From NCBI GenBank assembly GCA_017517145.1, contig JAFXAJ010000116.1, positions 1 through 37,506 on the forward strand: a stretch of DNA of 37,506 nt, given 5' to 3'. Each line of letters begins with the position of its first letter. Position 1 is the stretch's first letter. Positions 8,265 to 16,763 of the stretch are shown piece by piece. Made by a program: the position numbers and the translations under genes. The notes beneath the pieces were generated by a model. The model saw only the letters and a program-made list of their open reading frames with translations. It searched no databases and was not told the origin of the DNA. Origin of the DNA: Ruminococcus sp. (GTDB lineage Bacteria > Bacillota > Clostridia > Oscillospirales > Ruminococcaceae).

Positions 8265-8455
8265 ATGGGATTATTTAATTTATTTATAGTGGTTCGGAAT
8301 TTTTGCAAACTCCTGGAGACAAGGTCGAAGCAAGAGTTACTGACACAAATCGTAAAGTATTAAAAGCAAGTAAAGATAATGGTAAAAGCAAGTACTCCGT
8401 AACACAATATCCGAATGGAACACTTGTTGAAACAAAAACGACTAAGAAAAAATAA
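8265..8455 (+). pseudogene. Small gene broken by a frameshift near its start
   Basis: AAAGGA followed after eight bases by ATG at 8265 gives MGLFNLF, but this frame drifts into a stop near 8361. In another frame, from about 8285 to the TAA at 8453-8455, runs a coherent Lys-rich peptide with no start codon: it opens SGSEFLQTPGDKVEARV and ends LVETKTTKKK. Joining MGLFNLF to that frame needs a single-base shift in the AT-rich run at 8270-8287. The intact product would be about 63 residues, soluble and basic. It has a good promoter and ribosome site, so it was a real gene recently or the shift is a sequencing error. No function is recognised. Confidence 0.55.
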
Positions 8456-8514
8456 AAAACCTTCAGCATCTATAATCAGTTATTTTTACATTCAAACAAG
8501 GGCGAGGTATACTT

Positions 8515-8883
8515 ATGTCATTTGTAGGAAAGCTTCATGAAATATCACTTTACACACTTATCACCACAATAATATTATTTGTATTAAAAAAAGGTAACAT
8601 ATTATATATATTCTGTGCATTTATTTTGTTTATTGCTATCGCATTGATAGGAGCAATTCTAACAAAAAAATATGATAACGGTGAAGGTCTAACCTTTAAC
8701 TCCGATAAGTTGCTTGTAATTATATTTGCACATATTGCAGAAGAAATTCTTGGATTAGTACTTACACCAATCTGGTTTATTAAAGATCTAATTACAAAAA
8801 AATGGAACGCTTGGAAAGTGTTCGATTACATCACATATTTCATAGAAGTAATTGTAGCAATTATAATAATATTATCACTATAA
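8515..8883 (+). CDS. Small membrane protein, unknown function
   Basis: A 122-residue protein with about four hydrophobic helices (roughly 13-25, 29-49, 67-87 and 103-121) and a short polar loop KKYDNGEGLTFNSDK. The start ATG 8515 is preceded by AGGGCGAGG. No family is recognised. It lies 59 bases after the frameshifted small gene and may share its promoter. A strong terminator follows. Confidence 0.7.
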   Translation: MSFVGKLHEISLYTLITTIILFVLKKGNILYIFCAFILFIAIALIGAILTKKYDNGEGLTFNSDKLLVIIFAHIAEEILGLVLTPIWFIKDLITKKWNAWKVFDYITYFIEVIVAIIIILSL

Positions 8884-8909
8884 TTTTTATACTTAATTGT
8901 TCCAAATTC

Positions 8910-8939
8910 AAAAGGCGCTCCGTGAATGGAGCGCCTTTT
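8910..8939. terminator. Bidirectional terminator before pyk
   Basis: A 12-base stem (AAAAGGCGCTCC at 8910-8921 with 8928-8939) and a 6-base loop, with T-runs on both strands. It ends the membrane protein gene on the plus strand and pyk on the minus strand. Confidence 0.9.
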
Positions 8940-8942
8940 TTA

Positions 8943-10373
8943 TTATCTGTTATTTCCTATTCTTTCAACCTTCATAAGATTTGTAGTTCCTGATACGCCA
9001 AGAGGTACACCGGCAGTAATTGCCACAAGATCGCCGTCCTCTACCAGACGATGCTCCTCCGCAGCTTCCACTGCTGCTGCAAATAATTCATCGGTACTGT
9101 TCTTTTCATCTATAATATAAGGTATAACGCCCCAGCTCATGTTCATCTGTCTGCATACAACTTCACTCATTGTACAGCTGATAATCGGACAGCATGGACG
9201 ATATTTTGAAATAAGTCTTGCTGTCTGTCCCCCAAGAGATACTGTTATTATTGCTCTTGCGTCAAGGTCATGGGCTGTAGTTACTGTAGCGTGAGCAATT
9301 GCTTCCGCAATGTTTCCTTCAGGATTTGAACGACGTTCTGCAAAACGTCCTTTATAATCTATGTGATTTTCAGTATTTTCTGCAATAAGAGCCATTGTCT
9401 TTACGGCTTCAACAGGATATGCTCCTGCTGCTGTTTCGCCAGAAAGCATTATTGCACTTGTTCCGTCATAAATAGCATTTGCTACGTCTGTTATTTCCGC
9501 ACGTGTGGGACGGGGATTTGTTATCATCGACTCAAGCATCTGTGTCGCTGTAACAACCTGCTTACCTGCATGATAGCCCTTCTTGATAAGTGTTTTTTGA
9601 ATTGCAGGAATCTGCTCAAAGGGAATTTCTACACCCATATCACCTCTTGCAACCATGATTCCGTCTGCTGCTTCGAGAATTTCATCTATATTCTCAACAC
9701 CGTCGCTGTTCTCAATTTTAGCTATAATACGCACATCAAACCAGCCAAGACTCTGTGTGAATTTTCTGAGATAATTTATATCCGCCGCTGTACGTACAAA
9801 GCTTGCAGCTATGAAATCAAATCCCATTTTTGAGCCGAATTCCAGATCATCCATATCACGCTCGTTGAGATAAGGCATTGAAAGCTTAACCCCGGGAACG
9901 TTGATTCCCTTGTTATTTGAAAGAATTCCGCCATGAACTACACGACAGATTATATCAGTTTTTGTAACCTTTTCTGCTACAAGCTCAATTACGCCGTCAT
10001 TTATGAGGATTTTTGTTCCGATACTTACATCTCTCGGCAGTTTTTTAAAGCTTACACTGCCGATTTCAGCTGTACAGGGAACATCCTCTGTTGTGAGTGT
10101 ATATACATCACCGTCAAATATTTCAACCGGCTTGTCATCAACAAATTTTCCCAGTCGAACCTCAGGGCCTTTTGTATCAAGAAGTGTTGCTACGGGAAGG
10201 TCAAGTTCCTTTCTGAGACGCTCTATCTGACGAAAACGCTTTTCATGAGTTTCATAATCGCCGTGTGAAAAATTGAATCGTGCGACATTCATACCTGCGA
10301 GCATAAGCTCACGCATGATATTCTCATCATCTGTTGCCGGTCCGATAGTACATACAATCTTTGTTTTTCTCAT
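8943..10373 (-). CDS. pyk: Pyruvate kinase
   Basis: A 476-residue cytoplasmic enzyme transferring phosphate from phosphoenolpyruvate to ADP, the last step of glycolysis. The N-terminus RKTKIVCTIGPAT and the active-site segment NVARFNFSHG (Arg32, Asn34) are classic. The catalytic Lys219 sits in AKIENSDG, followed by the metal-binding GIMVARGDMGVEI. The C-terminal domain ends normally at VERIGN; the extra PEP-utilizer domain found in some Bacillus enzymes is absent. The start ATG 10373 follows AGGAGGAAATT. The gene lies 12 bases after pcrA, so the two are probably cotranscribed. Confidence 0.97.
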   Translation of the reverse strand: MRKTKIVCTIGPATDDENIMRELMLAGMNVARFNFSHGDYETHEKRFRQIERLRKELDLPVATLLDTKGPEVRLGKFVDDKPVEIFDGDVYTLTTEDVPCTAEIGSVSFKKLPRDVSIGTKILINDGVIELVAEKVTKTDIICRVVHGGILSNNKGINVPGVKLSMPYLNERDMDDLEFGSKMGFDFIAASFVRTAADINYLRKFTQSLGWFDVRIIAKIENSDGVENIDEILEAADGIMVARGDMGVEIPFEQIPAIQKTLIKKGYHAGKQVVTATQMLESMITNPRPTRAEITDVANAIYDGTSAIMLSGETAAGAYPVEAVKTMALIAENTENHIDYKGRFAERRSNPEGNIAEAIAHATVTTAHDLDARAIITVSLGGQTARLISKYRPCCPIISCTMSEVVCRQMNMSWGVIPYIIDEKNSTDELFAAAVEAAEEHRLVEDGDLVAITAGVPLGVSGTTNLMKVERIGNNR

Positions 10374-10385
10374 AATTTCCTCCTG

Positions 10386-12737
10386 TTAGCTGAGCTTGGT
10401 TATCTTTGCAAAATTCGCCATAATCTTCTTTGTTCCAACTTTATCAAAGGCAATTTCAAGCATATAGTCGTTTGAAACAGGTGTTGCGGTTATTACTGTA
10501 CCCTCACCGAAAAGCTTATGGGATACTCTCTCCCCTGCTTCATACGTTGCAGTTGAAGTCTTTACTGCTGACTGTCTCTTGTCACGTGCAATCTGCTGCT
10601 GGAGACTGAGTGACTGGACTTCCGTAACGCCGCTGTCATGATCATCCTTGTTTTTTGTGTAATTGTCCTTTTTGACAATATGCTCCATGCCCATTTCACG
10701 GACAAATCTTGATGTTACATTTCGCTGCGTCTGTCCGAATATCATTCGTCTGCCTGCACTTGTTATATAAAGCTGTTTCTTTGCACGAGTTATCGCCACA
10801 TAAGCAAGACGGCGCTCCTCCTCCATTTCTTCTTCGCTGTCAAGAGAACGTGAACCGGGGAAGATTCCATCCTCCATACCTATCAGGAATACATTGTCAA
10901 ATTCAAGTCCCTTTGCAGAGTGAATCGTCATAAGTGCGACTCTGTCGTTTCCGCCGTCATCTTCATCTGCATCTGTAAACAATGCCGTTTCTTCAAGGAA
11001 TCCACTGAGGGTAGGTTCATCCGACTGCTCCATATAGCGTATAATTGATGTGCGAAGCTCCTCAACATTTTCAATTTTGCTTTCGCCGTTTTCCTGATTT
11101 CTAAGATAATTGAGATAACCTGTCTTTGTAAGAACTGCGTCAAGAAGCTCATCCAGCGGAATTTCATCAACCATATCTATAAGCTCACCGAACATAGCTG
11201 CTGCGGTTTTCAGTGCTGTTATCTTTTTGGAAAGAGGTGCATACTGCTCGCAGTCACGCATTACCTCATAAGGAGATATTTTCAGGTCACGGCTTATTTC
11301 ATCAATAAGATTAACTGTAGATTCACCTATATTACGCTTTGGCTCACCTATGATACGTCTGAAACGCAGCATATCATTGGGATTATTTATAAATGCAAGG
11401 TATGATGTAACATCCTTGATTTCCTTGCGGTCATAGAAACGCATTCCGCCGTATACTCTGTATGGAATATCCGCCCTTACAAGAGCACGCTCAACAATAT
11501 TTGACTGGGCATTCATACGGTAAAGGACAGCGTTTCTGCTGTATTTCCCATTCTTTTCATAATCTGCTTTTATGGTTCTTACAATAAAGTCTGCTTCATC
11601 GTTTTCATCAGCAGCCTTGTACCACATAATCTTGTCGCCCTTGTCGCCCTTTGTCCAGAGTGCCTTTTCTTTTCTGCCGAAATTGTTTGATATTACAGAA
11701 TTTGCTGCGTCAAGGACAGTCTGGGTTGAACGATAATTCTGTTCAAGACGGATTACTGCCGCACCTTCAAACTGCTCCTCAAAGCCGAGAATGTTCTCAA
11801 TATTGGCACCCCTGAAACGGTAGATACTCTGGTCGTCATCACCTACAACACAGAGATTTTTGTGGCCTGCTGAAAGCTGTGATACAAGGCGGAACTGAAC
11901 ATGGTTTGTATCCTGATATTCGTCTACCATTATGTATTTATAACGATTGCGGTATTTTTCAAGTATATCCGGAAAACTGTCAAAAAGCTCTACGGTCTTG
12001 CAGAGAATATCATCAAAATCAAGGGCATTTGCTGTTCTGAGACGCTCCATATATACCTTGTAAATACGTGCTATTACCTTTTTGCGGTAATCCATTCCTG
12101 CCTCAGCAAGAAGCTCATCAGGCGAAATCATTTTATCCTTTGCAAAGCTTATTTCACCGAGAACGGCTTTCGGAACAAACTGCTTTTCGCTCACATCAAG
12201 TTCAGCTATAACATTTTTTATAAGGCGCTGACTGTCCGATGAATCATATATTGTGAAATCTCTGCCAAAGCCTATATTTTCAATCTCGCTTCTGAGAATC
12301 CTCATACAAGCAGAATGGAAAGTTGATGCGTGTATTGCTGCGCCTTCCTCTCCAAGCATGGACTGGAGTCTTTCTTTCAGTTCCCCTGCTGCCTTGTTGG
12401 TAAAGGTAATAGCAAGGATATTCCATGGTTTCACGGGATTTACTGCTGTAATGTCACGAAGCGTATCGAAATCATCATTTTTTCCCTCGGCATAATCTAT
12501 CAGAAACTGTATATCCTCCGCAGAACCTGTTCTTGTTTCGTCAAAATATGCATTTCCGAAATTTATCAGATTTGCTATACGATTTACGATAACCGTCGTT
12601 TTTCCGCTGCCTGCACCTGCAAGAACAAGCACCGGTCCGTTCACTGTAAATACGGCCTGCTGCTGCATTTCATTCATGCGGCTGAAATAATGCTTCAATG
12701 CCGCTTTTTTAGCGTCAATAAAAGAAATGTTCGCCAT
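10386..12737 (-). CDS. pcrA: ATP-dependent DNA helicase PcrA/UvrD
   Basis: A 783-residue superfamily-1A 3'-5' helicase for repair and replication restart. Visible motifs: Q-motif region NEMQQQAV, Walker A GAGSGKTT (41-48), motif Ia AITFTNKAA, motif II DEYQDT (272-277), motif III GDDDQSIYRFRGA, motif IV QNYRST, motif V TIHSAKGLEFDNVF and motif VI RLAYVAITRAKK. The C-terminus has the usual PcrA barrel (VSHKLFGEGTV). Odd feature: between RIANLI and PWNILAI there are about 45 residues (59-103) where typical PcrA has about six, an acidic insert in domain 1A. The start ATG 12737 has only a moderate GGAG site. It heads a two-gene unit with pyk. Confidence 0.95.
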   Translation of the reverse strand: MANISFIDAKKAALKHYFSRMNEMQQQAVFTVNGPVLVLAGAGSGKTTVIVNRIANLINFGNAYFDETRTGSAEDIQFLIDYAEGKNDDFDTLRDITAVNPVKPWNILAITFTNKAAGELKERLQSMLGEEGAAIHASTFHSACMRILRSEIENIGFGRDFTIYDSSDSQRLIKNVIAELDVSEKQFVPKAVLGEISFAKDKMISPDELLAEAGMDYRKKVIARIYKVYMERLRTANALDFDDILCKTVELFDSFPDILEKYRNRYKYIMVDEYQDTNHVQFRLVSQLSAGHKNLCVVGDDDQSIYRFRGANIENILGFEEQFEGAAVIRLEQNYRSTQTVLDAANSVISNNFGRKEKALWTKGDKGDKIMWYKAADENDEADFIVRTIKADYEKNGKYSRNAVLYRMNAQSNIVERALVRADIPYRVYGGMRFYDRKEIKDVTSYLAFINNPNDMLRFRRIIGEPKRNIGESTVNLIDEISRDLKISPYEVMRDCEQYAPLSKKITALKTAAAMFGELIDMVDEIPLDELLDAVLTKTGYLNYLRNQENGESKIENVEELRTSIIRYMEQSDEPTLSGFLEETALFTDADEDDGGNDRVALMTIHSAKGLEFDNVFLIGMEDGIFPGSRSLDSEEEMEEERRLAYVAITRAKKQLYITSAGRRMIFGQTQRNVTSRFVREMGMEHIVKKDNYTKNKDDHDSGVTEVQSLSLQQQIARDKRQSAVKTSTATYEAGERVSHKLFGEGTVITATPVSNDYMLEIAFDKVGTKKIMANFAKITKLS

Positions 12738-12837
12738 AAATTATCTACTCCGTTTTTTATCACTCATTCATACTGCAAAAGTGATATTTTTTCTGATTAA
12801 TATTCCATCTAAGGAACCATAATAAAACTATACCTAT

Positions 12838-12866
12838 ATTATACCATACTTTTTTATTTTTGAAAA
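12838..12866 (-). promoter_or_regulatory. Promoter of the pcrA-pyk unit
   Basis: On the minus strand TTTTCA (12866-12861), 17 bases, TATAAT (12843-12838), with TGG before the -10. It gives a leader of about 95 bases. Confidence 0.55.
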
Positions 12867-12914
12867 GTCCTAAATCAATAAAAGAAAAGTTTGTGTAAAT
12901 TTAATATTTTTCTA

Positions 12915-12943
12915 TTGACTAATCAGTTGTTTTGGTGTATAAT
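12915..12943 (+). promoter_or_regulatory. Sigma-A-type promoter of glgA
   Basis: TTGACT (12915-12920), 17 bases, TATAAT (12938-12943). Transcription should start near 12950, shortly before leader element copy 2. Confidence 0.78.
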
Positions 12944-12965
12944 AATAACATAACTTATTGATTCC

Positions 12966-13126
12966 ATTACTCCACCAACTAACTCTTGAAGAATTATATG
13001 AAGCTTGGGGAGCAAAAGACAAGGAAGAAAGCCGAAATAATACTGCCGTATTGTGAGGTTTTCTGACGCTGAATTTTGCTCTCCAAGCAAAACAGAAAAT
13101 TCAAGAGTTAATTTTGGGAGCAATAT
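12966..13126 (+). repeat. Nested inverted-repeat leader element, copy 2
   Basis: About 161 bases, differing from the copy at 5032-5194 at roughly ten positions. The outer AACTCTTGAA / TTCAAGAGTT stem, the GGGGAGCAAAA / TTTTGCTCTCC stem and the AATAC / GTATT hairpin are unchanged. In the middle stem the right arm reads GGTTTTCT instead of GGCTTTCT, turning a G-C pair into G-U and so keeping the fold. It lies between the glgA promoter and its ribosome site, the same position as copy 1 relative to its gene. Confidence 0.85.
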
Positions 13127-13176
13127 TGCAAGAATCATACAACTATCACATCACACTATCCCAAGGAGATGACATT

Positions 13177-14631
13177 ATGAAAAACATTTTATTTGCCGCT
13201 TCAGAATGTGTACCATTTATCAAAACAGGAGGTCTGGCAGATGTCTGCGGAGCTTTACCACGTTATATCAACAAGGATGAATTCGATGTAAGAGTTATTC
13301 TCCCTTACTATACCTGCATCCCCCCGAAATTCAGAGATAATTTCAAATACGTCACTCATTTTTATATGGACTACGGTATGCGCAGTGAAAGCGTTCATGT
13401 CGGCATAATGGAATATGAATACAACGGCATACGCTTTTACTTCGTGGATAATGAATATTACTTCAAATGCGATACACCATATTCCTCAGACCTGAAATGG
13501 GATATTGAACGTTTTACTTTCTTCTGCAAAGCCGCTCTTGCTATCCTGCCCGTTATCGGATTCCGTCCTGATATTATCCACTGTCACGACTGGCAGGCTT
13601 CGCTTATCCCTGTATTTCTCCACTCTACTTTTGCAACAAATCCTTTTTTCAGCGGTACAAAGTCTATCATGACTATTCACAACCTTAAATTTCAGGGTGT
13701 ATGGGATATTGAAACATTCAGATTCAATACAGGTCTGCCCGGCTATATGTTCACACCTGATAAACTTGAATTCAAAAAAGATGCTAATATGCTCAAAGGC
13801 GGTCTGGTTTATGCCGACTATATCACTACCGTTTCTGAAACCTATGCCGAAGAAATAAAATATCCTTTCTACGGCGAACAGCTTGATGGTCTGCTTCGTG
13901 CAAGGTCAGCATCTTTGAGAGGTATAGTCAACGGAATTGACTATGATGTCTATAATCCTGCTGATGACAGCCAGATTTACGCAAAATATACTTCAAAGAA
14001 CTTCAAAAAGCAGAAATCTGTCAATAAAAAGAAATTGCAGGCTGAACTTGGTCTCACCGTAGATGAGAATAAATATATGATTGCTATTATATCACGCCTT
14101 ACTGACCAGAAAGGACTTGATCTGGTTAATTATGCAATTGAACGTATTTGCGATGAAAATACCCAGTTTATTATCATTGGCACAGGCGATCCACGGTATG
14201 AGAATATGTTCAGACATTATCAGTGGAAATATCCTGATAGAGTTTCCGCAAATATTCTTTACTCCGATCAGCTCGCCCATAAACTCTATGCCGCAGCTGA
14301 TGCAATGCTTATGCCTTCTCTCTTTGAGCCATGCGGTCTGACTCAGCTTATTGCACTTCGCTACGGTACAATTCCGATTGTGCGTGAAACAGGCGGTCTT
14401 AAAGATACCGTAACTCCCTATAACGAATTTGACGGCACAGGAACAGGCTTCTCGTTCTCCAACTACAACGGCGATGAAATGCTGGGCGCTATCAACTACT
14501 CAAAGAGCGTTTACTATGACCACCGCAAGGAATGGGATTCCATGGTTAAACGTGGAATGGAAGCCGACTTCTCATGGAACAGCTCTGCCCGTCAGTACGA
14601 AGGTATGTATTCGTGGATGATAAACTGGTAA
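13177..14631 (+). CDS. glgA: Glycogen synthase (ADP-glucose type, GT5)
   Basis: A 484-residue cytoplasmic enzyme that adds glucose from ADP-glucose to the growing end of glycogen. The start ATG 13177 follows AAGGAGATGACATT; the frame opening at 13114 lies inside the leader element and is rejected. The N-terminus carries the ADP-glucose site KTGGLADVCGALP (Lys16-Gly-Gly). The GT-B fold shows the HCHDWQASLIP segment, GIDYDVYNP, the AIISRLTDQKGLDL start of the second domain, and the EPCGLTQ motif (384-390) of the nucleotide-sugar site. Length fits the bacterial family. No other glg gene is in the window; the downstream HAD gene begins five bases after the stop. Confidence 0.96.
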   Translation: MKNILFAASECVPFIKTGGLADVCGALPRYINKDEFDVRVILPYYTCIPPKFRDNFKYVTHFYMDYGMRSESVHVGIMEYEYNGIRFYFVDNEYYFKCDTPYSSDLKWDIERFTFFCKAALAILPVIGFRPDIIHCHDWQASLIPVFLHSTFATNPFFSGTKSIMTIHNLKFQGVWDIETFRFNTGLPGYMFTPDKLEFKKDANMLKGGLVYADYITTVSETYAEEIKYPFYGEQLDGLLRARSASLRGIVNGIDYDVYNPADDSQIYAKYTSKNFKKQKSVNKKKLQAELGLTVDENKYMIAIISRLTDQKGLDLVNYAIERICDENTQFIIIGTGDPRYENMFRHYQWKYPDRVSANILYSDQLAHKLYAAADAMLMPSLFEPCGLTQLIALRYGTIPIVRETGGLKDTVTPYNEFDGTGTGFSFSNYNGDEMLGAINYSKSVYYDHRKEWDSMVKRGMEADFSWNSSARQYEGMYSWMINW

Positions 14632-14636
14632 GCATT

Positions 14637-15311
14637 ATGTCTGATTCTGTTATCAAAGGCGCTGTTTTCGATATGGACGGTCTCATGATAGATACCGAAA
14701 AACTCTATCTCCGCTACTGGAAAGAAGCTGCTGCCGATTTCGGCTATAAAATGGAAGATAAACACGTTTATGCTATCCGCAGTCTTGCACGTAAATTTTC
14801 TATTCCCATGCTCAAAAGCTTTCTCGGTGAGGATTTTCCTACCGAAGATGTGCGGAAAAGACGTACTGAACTTATAAACGCCCATATTGAAGCTAACGGT
14901 ATAGATGTAAAAACAGGGCTTTTCGAGATGTTCGATTTCCTTAAATCCAACGGTGTAAAAATTGCTGTTGCTACTGCAACTCCCCGTGACAGAACATTAA
15001 TGTATCTCGAAAAAATCAATGTTCTCGGCTATATTGACGCTGTTATATGCGGCGATATGGTCACAACCGGTAAACCTGATCCGGAAATATATCTTACTGC
15101 TGCGGAACAGCTTGGTCTTTTACCCTGTGAGTGTGCAGCTTTTGAAGATTCTCCCAATGGAATAAAATCCGCTTATTCTGCTGGATGTCATGCTATAATG
15201 ATACCCGATATGACTCAGCCGGACGAGGAACTGCGTCCCATGCTCAGCGGTGTTTACGACAATCTCAGAAATGCTATTGATTATTTTGAGGGGAGGCTGA
15301 AAAATGACTAA
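14637..15311 (+). CDS. HAD-superfamily phosphatase / beta-phosphoglucomutase-like
   Basis: A 224-residue cytoplasmic protein. The nucleophile motif FDMDG (Asp12, Asp14) is at the N-terminus, the second motif is ATATP, and the C-terminal motifs GKPDPEIY and FEDSPNGIKSA supply the Lys and metal-binding acid residues. A helical cap sits between motifs 1 and 2, as in beta-phosphoglucomutases and sugar-phosphate phosphatases; which of these it is cannot be told. Start ATG 14637 is chosen because MSDSVIKGAVFDMDG is the normal family start, although the ribosome site is weak; coupling to glgA, five bases upstream, probably drives translation. It overlaps the next gene by eight bases. Confidence 0.88.
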   Translation: MSDSVIKGAVFDMDGLMIDTEKLYLRYWKEAAADFGYKMEDKHVYAIRSLARKFSIPMLKSFLGEDFPTEDVRKRRTELINAHIEANGIDVKTGLFEMFDFLKSNGVKIAVATATPRDRTLMYLEKINVLGYIDAVICGDMVTTGKPDPEIYLTAAEQLGLLPCECAAFEDSPNGIKSAYSAGCHAIMIPDMTQPDEELRPMLSGVYDNLRNAIDYFEGRLKND

Positions 15312-15558
15312 CCCTGCAAGCGCTTCAAAAATCCTTGATATACCAAAATATTACTATTTCAGCAGCGGAAACGACTATTCAGGAAGTCACGGAAATTTCA
15401 CTTATAAAATTAAAAACGGCGATACTATGAAAGTCATGACATGGCATGGCAGGCTTTGCTCCGAAAAGGCTTCAATCGAAAACGAAATGGAGTTTGAACG
15501 AAGCGAAGAAGGCTTTAATTCAATGATCAAATGGCTTGAAGAAAAATGCTCTGAATAA
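15304..15558 (+). CDS. Small conserved-looking protein, unknown function
   Basis: An 84-residue soluble protein beginning MTNPASASKILDIPKYYYF, with a beta-rich first half (HGNFTYKI, MKVMTWHGRLC) and a helical end (FNSMIKWLEEKC). The start overlaps the stop of the HAD gene and has a strong GAGGGGAGG site, so it is a real third gene of the glgA unit. No family is recognised and it lacks membrane segments. Confidence 0.75.
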   Translation: MTNPASASKILDIPKYYYFSSGNDYSGSHGNFTYKIKNGDTMKVMTWHGRLCSEKASIENEMEFERSEEGFNSMIKWLEEKCSE

Positions 15559-15564
15559 ATTACT

Positions 15565-15596
15565 GCCTCCGATTTTATCAAAACAGAATCGGAGGC
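15565..15596 (+). terminator. Terminator of the glgA unit
   Basis: A 10-base stem (GCCTCCGATT at 15565-15574 with 15587-15596), a 12-base loop, then TTTCTTTAT. Confidence 0.85.
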
Positions 15597-15655
15597 TTTC
15601 TTTATATAATTAAATTTTTCGGAATAAGAATTCTGCGGATTTTTTGCTTTTACCC

Positions 15656-15684
15656 TTGCATTATATTAAAAATAATGTTATAAT
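15656..15684 (+). promoter_or_regulatory. Sigma-A-type promoter of the moxR operon
   Basis: TTGCAT (15656-15661), 17 bases, TATAAT (15679-15684). The predicted transcript has a leader of about 110 bases before the moxR start. Confidence 0.75.
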
Positions 15685-15708
15685 GATATATGTGCGAACG
15701 CACAGACA

Positions 15709-15783
15709 TTAGAGGTTCTCTAAAAAACGAAACACGAGCGGATTTTCATTAAGCCGTGAGGGAGTTTTTAGAGGTTCCCATTA
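15709..15783 (+). promoter_or_regulatory. Structured leader with block shared with 25746-25770
   Basis: The segment CTCTAAAAAAC (15718-15728) can pair with GTTTTTAGAG (15764-15773) with one bulged A. The right part, 15759-15783, reads AGGGAG, five T, AGAG, G, TTCCC, ATTA and recurs before the GT-C-like gene with three changes. GGGA and TCCC can also pair within the block, so two folds compete. Confidence 0.55.
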
Positions 15784-15800
15784 CATTTAGGAGAATCATT

Positions 15801-16754
15801 ATGAACAATCAGTATTATGCTAAACAAATCAATGATATTGTCACTGAAGTCAAAAAGGCTGTCATCGGCAAAGACGCAATTATTATAAAAACCCTCCTTG
15901 CCATACTTTGCAAAGGTCATATCCTTATAGAAGATATTCCCGGCGTCGGAAAAACTACAATGGCTCTTGCTTTTTCAAAAGCACTGTCTCTCGAACATAA
16001 TCGTATGCAGTTTACGCCCGATGTTCTCCCTTCCGACATTACCGGCTTTTCCGTGTTCAATAAACTGAAAAACTGCTTTGAATTCCGTCCCGGTGTTGCC
16101 TTCTGCAATCTTTTTCTTGCCGATGAAATCAACCGTACTTCAAGTAAAACCCAGTCGGCTCTCCTTGAGCTTATGGAGGAAAAAAGTATTACTGTTGACG
16201 GAAATACATACAAGCTTCCTGAACCCTATACCGTTATTGCTACCCAGAATCCTATAGGCTCTGCCGGTACTCATAATCTGCCGGATTCCCAGCTTGACCG
16301 ATTCATGCTCAAGCTCAGTATGGGCTATCCCGATTTCGATGACGAAGTATCAATCTTAAAAGCAAAATACAACTCTGCACCATTGGAAAATGTCTCCCCT
16401 GTTGCCAATGCAAGCATAATCACCGAGCTTCAGGAGCATATTTCTTCTATCTATGTTGACGACAGAGTTTATGAATATATCGTTCAGCTTTCTGCTGCTA
16501 CACGTAATCATCCCATGATTAAGCTTGGAGTAAGTCCGAGAGGTACTCTTGCTCTTATGCAGATTTCAAAGGGAATTGCTGCTGCTATGGGACGTGATTA
16601 TGTCATCCCTGACGATGTAAGCTATATATGCCGTGACGTTTTTGAGCATCGTATTATCCTCAGCTCAAAGGCGAAGCTTTCAGATGTAAACGAGGGAACT
16701 GTAATTGACGAAATAATCAAGAGCATTCACGTTCCCGGAATATCCGAAAAATAA
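15801..16754 (+). CDS. MoxR-family AAA+ ATPase
   Basis: A 317-residue cytoplasmic ATPase. MoxR proteins act as chaperones that mature or assemble partner proteins, usually next to DUF58 and transglutaminase genes as here. Walker A is EDIPGVGKTT (44-53), Walker B LFLADEIN (104-111), sensor-1 region IATQNP, and the arginine-finger region LDRFMLKLSMGYP. Start ATG 15801 follows AGGAGAATCATT; the frame opening at 15756 lies inside the shared leader block and is rejected. Nine bases separate it from the DUF58 gene. Confidence 0.93.
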   Translation: MNNQYYAKQINDIVTEVKKAVIGKDAIIIKTLLAILCKGHILIEDIPGVGKTTMALAFSKALSLEHNRMQFTPDVLPSDITGFSVFNKLKNCFEFRPGVAFCNLFLADEINRTSSKTQSALLELMEEKSITVDGNTYKLPEPYTVIATQNPIGSAGTHNLPDSQLDRFMLKLSMGYPDFDDEVSILKAKYNSAPLENVSPVANASIITELQEHISSIYVDDRVYEYIVQLSAATRNHPMIKLGVSPRGTLALMQISKGIAAAMGRDYVIPDDVSYICRDVFEHRIILSSKAKLSDVNEGTVIDEIIKSIHVPGISEK

Positions 16755-16763
16755 GGGGATTGT

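Noticed and set aside
9363-9833. Plus-strand frame of 156 codons inside pyk
   Set aside because: Antisense shadow of a highly conserved enzyme; Cys/Tyr-rich peptide without ribosome site.
12966-13126. Known riboswitch or T-box leader for glgA
   Set aside because: No conserved core of a known class (T-box sequence, glycine, SAM or similar) could be recognised.
13114-13176. Longer N-terminus of GlgA
   Set aside because: It would be encoded by the leader element; the KTGGL motif sits at the normal distance only from the ATG at 13177.
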